Of a stretch of DNA of 19,452 nucleotides, positions 14,517 to 19,452 are shown one piece after another. The position numbers were made by a program, and so were the translations under genes. The number at the start of each line of letters is the position of its first letter. Positions within the stretch are counted from its first letter, which is position 1. Source of the stretch: Bacillota bacterium (lineage in GTDB: Bacteria > Bacillota > Clostridia > Saccharofermentanales > Fastidiosipilaceae); assembly GCA_023420715.1 (NCBI GenBank), contig JAEZVR010000057.1, positions 1 to 19,452 of the forward strand. The letters run 5' to 3'. Below the pieces are notes generated by a model. That model searched no databases and was not told the DNA's origin. It saw only the letters and a list, made by a program, of their open reading frames with translations.

Positions 14517-16402
14517 TCTGCGTAGGCTTTTTCAAGTAATTGCTGTAAATCGGCCAATGCCTTGTACGTATCGGGCGTGGTATCGGGGGTGATATCGTCC
14601 GTTATTGTGGCAATTTCTGTTTCAAGCGCTTGAATCTCTGCCTCTAGTTGTTTAAAGGATTGGCGCTGTTGGGCTGCTGCTTTGCGACGGGTCTGCCGAT
14701 TTTCGTTATCCTGTTTTTTTTGGCTGCGTTTGAGTTCGGCTGCCGTGGCATGATTCAGCTGCTGTGCAGATTTTTGGTTTTCAATCTCAGCTGCATAAGA
14801 CTGGCGATACTGGGTATAGCTGTCGAATAAACGGAAGCTTTGGTTGATATAGCCTAAAATCCGATCGGCGAGATGGTCGATGAGATAGCGATCATGCGAT
14901 ATGCCTAAAATGGCACCATCAAAGGTTTGAAGGGCGGATTCTAGAATTTCTTTAGATTGAATATCCAAGTGGTTGGTGGGCTCATCTAAAAAGAGCAGAT
15001 CTGGATGTTCTTCGAGCATGCAGCAGAGGTAGAGGCGCACGCGTTCACCTCCGGAAAGTTGATTTAAGCGTTTATAGACGCTTTCGCCCCAAAATCCATA
15101 GCGTGCCAATAATTGCCTTTTGGCTGTATTGCCAAGTTGTACACGCTGGTCGATTTCGTCTAGGATGGTACATGTTTCATCCTCAAATTGCACGTGTTGC
15201 CCTAAATAGCCACACGTTAATGTGCTGGATAGACGATAGGTCCCAGAAAATTGGCTGTCCTGCCCGGTTAAGATGCGCATGAGGGTCGATTTTCCACAGC
15301 CGTTTGGACCGACGATACAGATCTTTTCCCGACCGTGGAGTTCAAGCTCAACGCCGTTGAAAAGCAAGCGGTCACCAAAGTGCTTGCTGAGAGATTGGAT
15401 CTGCAGAATGAGCTGTTTATCTTGATGGATATGAGCGGCCGGCAAAATCTGAAATTGCATAGATTTTGGACTTGCATCCACTTGACGTTTGGCGATTTTC
15501 AGGGTTTCACTCAATTTGGCAACCACTTTTTCTCTGGCGTGGTAAGCACTGATGTTGCGATGCGAAAACAAAGTTTGTACAACTTGGGTTTGACGTTTAA
15601 TTTCTGCTTCTAATCGTTTGACGGTTTGACGTGCTTCATCTTGTTCACGTTGTTTTTGGATCAGATATTGGTCGTAATTACCGGGATAAATCTGCAATTT
15701 GCCATTGTTTAAGGCCAAGATTTTCGTGGCCGTTTTATTGATGAAGGTTCGATCGTGAGAAATATATAAGACTGTCTTTTGACCTTGAGTGAGATATTGC
15801 TCTAGCCACTCAATGCCTGCAACGTCTAGGTGGTTTGTGGGTTCGTCTAACAGCAGAACATCTGGTTTTTCGGCCAGAAGTCGTGCCATGGCAGCGCGCA
15901 TGCGCTCTCCGCCAGAAAGTTCTTTCAGGGGGCGTTTGGCGGCTTCCATGGGCAAGTTTAATCCGGCAATGATGAGTGCGAGTTGTGCTTCGAAATCGTA
16001 GCCGCCCAAGGTATCGAATTGACGGATTAAGGCATCATAATCTTTTAATAATTGTTTGGTTTGTGGTGTTTCAGTGCTGCAGACGGCTAATTTCTTTTCG
16101 ATTTCGCGCAAAGCGGTTTGAATGGCTTGGCGTTTTGGCGGATCAAATATGGGGTGATCGAGATCAGCTAATTCCTCAGTGTGTTGACTCAGATAGCCGT
16201 ATAGACAGTCACGTGCAATCAAAACGTCACCGGCATCCGCTTTTTGCTGCCCCATAATCACCTTGAGCAGTGTGGTTTTTCCAGCGCCATTGTCACCGAT
16301 TAATGCCAGTCTATCCCCTTTGTTAATTTGTAATGAAATCGCATCGAACAAGGTGCGTTCAAAAAAGGCGAGCGATATTTTTTGTAATTGTATGAGACTC
16401 AT
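14459..16402 (-). CDS. ABC-F family ATPase (ribosome-associated, two nucleotide-binding domains)
   Basis: This 647-residue protein has two ABC ATPase domains and no transmembrane segments, so it is an ABC-F protein that acts at the ribosome, not a transporter. The first domain has Walker A GDNGAGKTT (36-44), signature LSGGERMRAAMA (162-173) and Walker B DVLLLDEPTNHLD (181-193). The second has GPNGCGKST (365-373), LSGGERVRLYLC (449-460) and DLLFLDEPTNHLD (468-480). A charged helical linker (~245-310) joins them. The C-terminal ~100 residues (535-640) are a charged coiled coil like that of Uup/YdiF/YfmR-type members. Housekeeping translation factors and antibiotic-resistance ABC-Fs share this layout, and I cannot separate them from sequence alone. 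No strong ribosome binding site is visible. It is divergent from ilvD, and its 3' end overlaps the ArAE-type gene tail to tail. Confidence 0.92.
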   Translation of the reverse strand: MSLIQLQKISLAFFERTLFDAISLQINKGDRLALIGDNGAGKTTLLKVIMGQQKADAGDVLIARDCLYGYLSQHTEELADLDHPIFDPPKRQAIQTALREIEKKLAVCSTETPQTKQLLKDYDALIRQFDTLGGYDFEAQLALIIAGLNLPMEAAKRPLKELSGGERMRAAMARLLAEKPDVLLLDEPTNHLDVAGIEWLEQYLTQGQKTVLYISHDRTFINKTATKILALNNGKLQIYPGNYDQYLIQKQREQDEARQTVKRLEAEIKRQTQVVQTLFSHRNISAYHAREKVVAKLSETLKIAKRQVDASPKSMQFQILPAAHIHQDKQLILQIQSLSKHFGDRLLFNGVELELHGREKICIVGPNGCGKSTLMRILTGQDSQFSGTYRLSSTLTCGYLGQHVQFEDETCTILDEIDQRVQLGNTAKRQLLARYGFWGESVYKRLNQLSGGERVRLYLCCMLEEHPDLLFLDEPTNHLDIQSKEILESALQTFDGAILGISHDRYLIDHLADRILGYINQSFRLFDSYTQYRQSYAAEIENQKSAQQLNHATAAELKRSQKKQDNENRQTRRKAAAQQRQSFKQLEAEIQALETEIATITDDITPDTTPDTYKALADLQQLLEKAYADYFALGEQLEASASDSDNP

Positions 16403-16424
16403 AAATGTATGATTCCATGTCTTA

Positions 16425-16453
16425 TTTCATTGATAGATATGGTACAGTATAGG
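16425..16453 (+). promoter_or_regulatory. Possible weak promoter of the ilvD operon
   Basis: TTTCAT (16425-16430) and TATAGG (16448-16453) are 17 nt apart. An alternative extended -10, TGGTACAGT, overlaps at 16440-16448. The spacer between the divergent ABC-F and ilvD starts is only 86 nt, too short for a T-box leader. CGGGAGGAAGG supplies the ilvD ribosome binding site. Confidence 0.3.
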
Positions 16454-16488
16454 TTAACATTTTTTGGCTTAATCGGGAGGAAGGCTTT

Positions 16489-18156
16489 ATGGCTCATGCA
16501 CAATCTCGCAGTGCAGAAATTAAAGAGGGCATCAATCGCGCACCACATCGCTCTTTGCTGTATGCATTAGGGCTTACAGATGAAGAAATGAAGCGGCCTT
16601 TTATTGCGGTTGTGAATGGTTTTAATGAAGTTGTTCCCGGTCATATACATTTACGTGAAATTGCCGATAAAGTCAAGGACGGTATTCGCTTAGCAGGTGG
16701 TGTACCTTTTGAATTTCCAGCCATTGCAGTCTGCGATGGCATTGCGATGAATCATGCGGGAATGCATTATTCGCTGGTCAGCCGAGATTATATTGCAGAT
16801 ACTTGTGAGATTATGCTCAAAGCCCATCAATTTGATGGGGTGGTCTTTATTCCAAACTGCGATAAATCTGTCCCAGGTATGCTTATGGCAGCTGCTCGGA
16901 TGGACTTGCCAAGTGTTTTTGTCAGTGGGGGGCCGATGCTGCCAGGACGTACACTTGACCAAAATCGCATGGGATTGATGGGGGCTTTTGAGGCTGTGGG
17001 CGCCCATGCTGCTGGAACCATGGGCGATGAAGCAGTTAAGGCTGTGGAAAAGGCGGCTTGCCCGACGTGTGGCAGTTGCGCTGGGATGTATACGGCCAAT
17101 ACGATGAATTGTTTGACTGAAGCACTCGGCTTGGGATTGCCTGGAAATGGCACCATACCTGCAGTCATGAGTGAACGGCGGCGGTTGGCAAAATCTGCGG
17201 GCATGTTCGTTATGGAGCTTGTCAAAAATCAAGTAACCGCTCGACAGTTTTTGACGCCAAAACATTTTGAAAACGCTTTGCGAATTGATATGGCATTAGG
17301 GGGATCGACCAATTCTGTTTTGCATTTGCTGGCCATAGCCAAGGAAGCCGATTGTCCGCTTACTTTAGAGATGATTGAGCATTATTCTGCAACGACCCCT
17401 CAACTCTGCAAACTGGATCCAGCCGGATCAGACTTTATTACGGATTTGGATCGTGTCGGTGGTATCAGTGCTGTATTGGCAGAACTCGACCGAGCTGGAC
17501 TCATTCATACAGATATTCACATGGTCGATGGCCCCTTAAAAGAGCGTCTGTCCGCTTATGCGGTATCTGCTCAGGCGGTCATTCGCCCTCATACAAATCC
17601 GTATTCAAAAGATGGTGGGTTGGCAGTCTTATTTGGCAATCTTGCACCAGAAGGCTGTGTGGTTAAAAAAGGCGCTGTCTTACCAGAAATGATGGTGCAC
17701 GAAGGGCCGGCTCGTGTCTTTAACAGTGAGGAGGAAGCGTGTGAAGCGATCTTCTCTGGTAACATTCATCCAGGTGATGTGGTGGTGATTCGTTTTGAGG
17801 GACCAAAAGGGGGTCCAGGTATGCGGGAAATGCTGAGTCCAACAAGTGCTTTGGCTGGCATGGGGCTGGATCGATCTGTGGCACTGTTGACGGATGGTCG
17901 TTTTTCTGGCGCCAGTCGCGGGGCATCGATTGGGCATATTACACCAGAAGCAGCAGCGGGCGGTTTAATTGGAAAAATACAAGAAGGTGATCGGATTGCC
18001 ATCGATATTCCTAAGCGACAGATTGAGTTAAAAGTTGCCGCAGATATTTTAGCCAAACGTCAACCGGCAGTTTGTCCGGATCGCCGGATTTCAGGTGTTT
18101 TAAAGCGGTATGCGCAGTTGGCAGGAAAAGCTTCTGAAGGCGCTGGTGTTTGTTAA
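16489..18156 (+). CDS. ilvD: Dihydroxy-acid dehydratase
   Basis: IlvD dehydrates 2,3-dihydroxyisovalerate and its methylvalerate homologue to the 2-keto acids in valine, isoleucine and leucine synthesis. At 555 residues it is full length. Cluster cysteines lie in IPNCDKSVPGMLMAA (Cys124) and in CPTCGSCAGMYTANTMNC (Cys197, with 191 and 194 nearby). The N-terminal segment VVNGFNEVVPGHIHL has Gly51 where the [2Fe-2S] plant/mycobacterial class has a cysteine, so this looks like the oxygen-sensitive [4Fe-4S] class typified by E. coli IlvD. The C-terminal TDGRFSGASRGASIGHITPEAA motif (from ~468) is diagnostic. CGGGAGGAAGG lies 6-7 nt before the ATG. It is 80 nt upstream of the acetolactate synthase gene, on the same strand, consistent with an ilv operon. 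Confidence 0.96.
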   Translation: MAHAQSRSAEIKEGINRAPHRSLLYALGLTDEEMKRPFIAVVNGFNEVVPGHIHLREIADKVKDGIRLAGGVPFEFPAIAVCDGIAMNHAGMHYSLVSRDYIADTCEIMLKAHQFDGVVFIPNCDKSVPGMLMAAARMDLPSVFVSGGPMLPGRTLDQNRMGLMGAFEAVGAHAAGTMGDEAVKAVEKAACPTCGSCAGMYTANTMNCLTEALGLGLPGNGTIPAVMSERRRLAKSAGMFVMELVKNQVTARQFLTPKHFENALRIDMALGGSTNSVLHLLAIAKEADCPLTLEMIEHYSATTPQLCKLDPAGSDFITDLDRVGGISAVLAELDRAGLIHTDIHMVDGPLKERLSAYAVSAQAVIRPHTNPYSKDGGLAVLFGNLAPEGCVVKKGAVLPEMMVHEGPARVFNSEEEACEAIFSGNIHPGDVVVIRFEGPKGGPGMREMLSPTSALAGMGLDRSVALLTDGRFSGASRGASIGHITPEAAAGGLIGKIQEGDRIAIDIPKRQIELKVAADILAKRQPAVCPDRRISGVLKRYAQLAGKASEGAGVC

Positions 18157-18236
18157 TCCCCAAGGGATCTAATTCACTGCTCAGCAGCGATGCAGGGCTT
18201 GACGCATTTGGTTTGGCAATGAGCAAAGGAGAGCAT

Positions 18237-19452
18237 ATGAATGGTGCAGAATGGGTGATCGAATTTCTCAAACAAAAAGGTGTAACCTGTGGTTTTGGTT
18301 ATCCGGGCGGGCCAGTTTTGGTATTGTATGAGGCGATTTATAAGGCTCAGTTTAATCATTTATTGGCGAGACATGAGCAAGGTGCTATTCATGCGGCAGA
18401 GGGATATGCCAAGGTAACCGGTAAACCCGGTGTTGTTTTTGCCACCAGTGGACCAGGCGCGACGAATTTAATGACTGGCTTGGCAGATGCCAAATTGGAC
18501 TCCGTTCCCCTTTTGGCGATTACTGGTGCAGTAGCACGTCAAGATACGGGTACAGACGCTTTTCAAGAAGCGGATATTGTGTGTTCGACCGAACCATTTA
18601 CGAAATATAATTATCTGGTTATGGCGGAACAGGATTTGTTGCCTTGTTTGGAGGAGGCTTGGCATTTGGCGACAACGGGGCGACCAGGGCCTGTTTTAGT
18701 CAATATTCCAAAGGATATTTTTGCGGCAGAGATTCAGCCAGAATGGGCGACTTATCGTCCGATTCAGCGGCATCGCCCGTTGATCCAAAAACCGAATGCA
18801 TCGATGGAACAGGCTTTATCCCTCATTCAGGCTGCCAAGCGTCCGTTGATGTTGGTGGGGGGTGGTGCCAATATATCAACGAGTGCACCTGCTGCCATTG
18901 AAGCCTTTTGTGAACTGACACATATGCCATGCGCCACGACACTCATGGGCAAAGGTGCTGTTCGTCCGAATCAACCTGCCTATTTGGGTCATGTTGGCAT
19001 GCATGGCACTTATCAGGCGAATCGCGCCTTGGCCCAATGCGATTTGTTGTTAATTTTAGGCAGTCGTTTGAGTGATCGCGTGGTCGCGAATCCAGGAGAT
19101 CTTCGAAAAGACATTCGAACGATTATCCATGTCGATATTGATGGTGCTGAATTGGGCAAAAAATTACAACCTGATTTAAGTGTTGAAGTCGATGCAGGTG
19201 TGTTCATGGAGAAACTCCTAGAAGCGGTCAAGGTGTCTCAACTTGCAGAAACCCTGCAGCATCATTGGCGGTGGTGGATTGACCAACTTCAGCAGCTCAA
19301 GCATGATTTTAATTGTGCTGTTCAAATGAAGCCGACTGGTGGAATCCCCTTATCGTCTGCCGAGGTGATTCGTGTTTTATCTCAAGCCTTTCAAACAGAA
19401 GATCCGATTGTTGTAACGGATGTGGGACAACATCAAATGTTTGCAGCACAAT
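18237..19452 (+). CDS. ilvB: Acetolactate synthase large subunit (3' end outside window)
   Basis: This thiamine-diphosphate enzyme condenses pyruvate with pyruvate or 2-ketobutyrate, the committed step of branched-chain amino acid synthesis. About 405 codons are present, with no stop before the window ends. The start ATG at 18237 has AAAGGAG 6 nt upstream. The protein begins MNGAEWVIEFLKQKGV. GFGYPGGPVLVLYEA follows, then the catalytic Glu in ARHEQGAIHAAEGYAKVTG, about residue 48-49. TSGPGATNLMTGLADAKLDS, GTDAFQEADI and KPNASMEQAL come next. The middle domain VDIDGAELGKKL and the start of the ThDP-binding domain, TDVGQHQMFAAQ, lie at the window edge. GTDAFQEADI with the FAD-type central domain favours anabolic IlvB over catabolic AlsS, as does its position after ilvD. 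A regulatory ilvH/N gene would be expected downstream. Confidence 0.93.
   Translation, partial: MNGAEWVIEFLKQKGVTCGFGYPGGPVLVLYEAIYKAQFNHLLARHEQGAIHAAEGYAKVTGKPGVVFATSGPGATNLMTGLADAKLDSVPLLAITGAVARQDTGTDAFQEADIVCSTEPFTKYNYLVMAEQDLLPCLEEAWHLATTGRPGPVLVNIPKDIFAAEIQPEWATYRPIQRHRPLIQKPNASMEQALSLIQAAKRPLMLVGGGANISTSAPAAIEAFCELTHMPCATTLMGKGAVRPNQPAYLGHVGMHGTYQANRALAQCDLLLILGSRLSDRVVANPGDLRKDIRTIIHVDIDGAELGKKLQPDLSVEVDAGVFMEKLLEAVKVSQLAETLQHHWRWWIDQLQQLKHDFNCAVQMKPTGGIPLSSAEVIRVLSQAFQTEDPIVVTDVGQHQMFAAQ

Noticed and set aside
16403..16488. A T-box or attenuator leader for the branched-chain amino acid operon.
   Set aside because: Only 86 nt separate the divergent start codons, which is too short for a T-box, and no T-box core sequence or terminator hairpin is present.
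16690..17265. A 191-codon frame antisense to ilvD, and a second 132-codon one at 16827-17225.
   Set aside because: Both lie over the most conserved part of ilvD, have Cys/His/Ser-rich sequences without family likeness and lack initiation signals.
18157..18236. A separate promoter or terminator between ilvD and ilvB (TTGACG at about 18199, CTGCTCAGCAG).
   Set aside because: TTGACG has no -10 at a suitable distance, and the short CTGCTCAGCAG dyad lacks a T run. The simplest view is one transcript through both genes.
1..19452. A mobile island, prophage, defence cluster, CRISPR array or RNA gene.
   Set aside because: I saw no transposase, integrase or phage motifs, no spaced direct repeats of CRISPR type and no tRNA or rRNA cores. 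Gene content is chromosomal housekeeping, with similar base composition throughout by eye.

Overview
The window is densely packed bacterial chromosome of moderate GC, with strong AGGAGG-type ribosome binding sites, short spacers and no RNA gene, insertion sequence, phage gene or CRISPR array that I can see. Several families point to a Gram-positive Bacillota member, probably Clostridia-like: the Firmicute-type LysA, a MnmA with the clostridial CCS-x-D insert, a DUF4491 membrane protein, an ArAE-type exporter and a CX4CX2C radical SAM protein. The genus cannot be named from sequence alone. No gene-free stretch exceeds about 160 bases.

Layout. 1-161: the 3' end of a gene resembling larC. 173-1444 (-): a BaiN/HI0933-type flavoprotein. 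1572-3605 (+): a large membrane-anchored protein with a degenerate PP2C-like head, an acidic linker, one transmembrane helix, a Thr/Ser/Pro stalk and a C-terminal LysM domain. 3763-6446 (+): a translationally coupled pair, a class V aminotransferase and serA, which together look like a serine biosynthesis operon. 6519-7591 (-): a DUF4491 membrane protein followed by a polyprenyl-phosphate sugar transferase. 7698-9746 (+): lysA (diaminopimelate decarboxylase) and a sugar nucleotidyltransferase. 9867-11582 (+): a heme catalase with its own clear sigma-A-type promoter and terminator. 11615-13731 (-): mnmA followed by a radical SAM gene that overlaps it by 10 nt. 13806-14516 (+): an ArAE/FUSC-type membrane protein whose 3' end overlaps, tail to tail, the ABC-F ATPase gene at 14459-16402 (-). 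16489 to the window end (+): ilvD and the start of a large-subunit acetolactate synthase gene, part of a branched-chain amino acid operon that runs off the window.

Most genes are housekeeping: serine, lysine/peptidoglycan and branched-chain amino acid synthesis, tRNA thiolation, ribosome-associated ATPase, surface polymer priming and peroxide defence. The least ordinary item is the PP2C-like/LysM protein: each segment that should carry PP2C metal ligands is recognisable but the acidic residues are replaced, suggesting a pseudophosphatase sensor or scaffold linking the cytoplasm to the cell wall. Secondary points of interest are the 58-nt convergent overlap, the repeat structure around the catalase promoter and the palindrome upstream of the serine operon.
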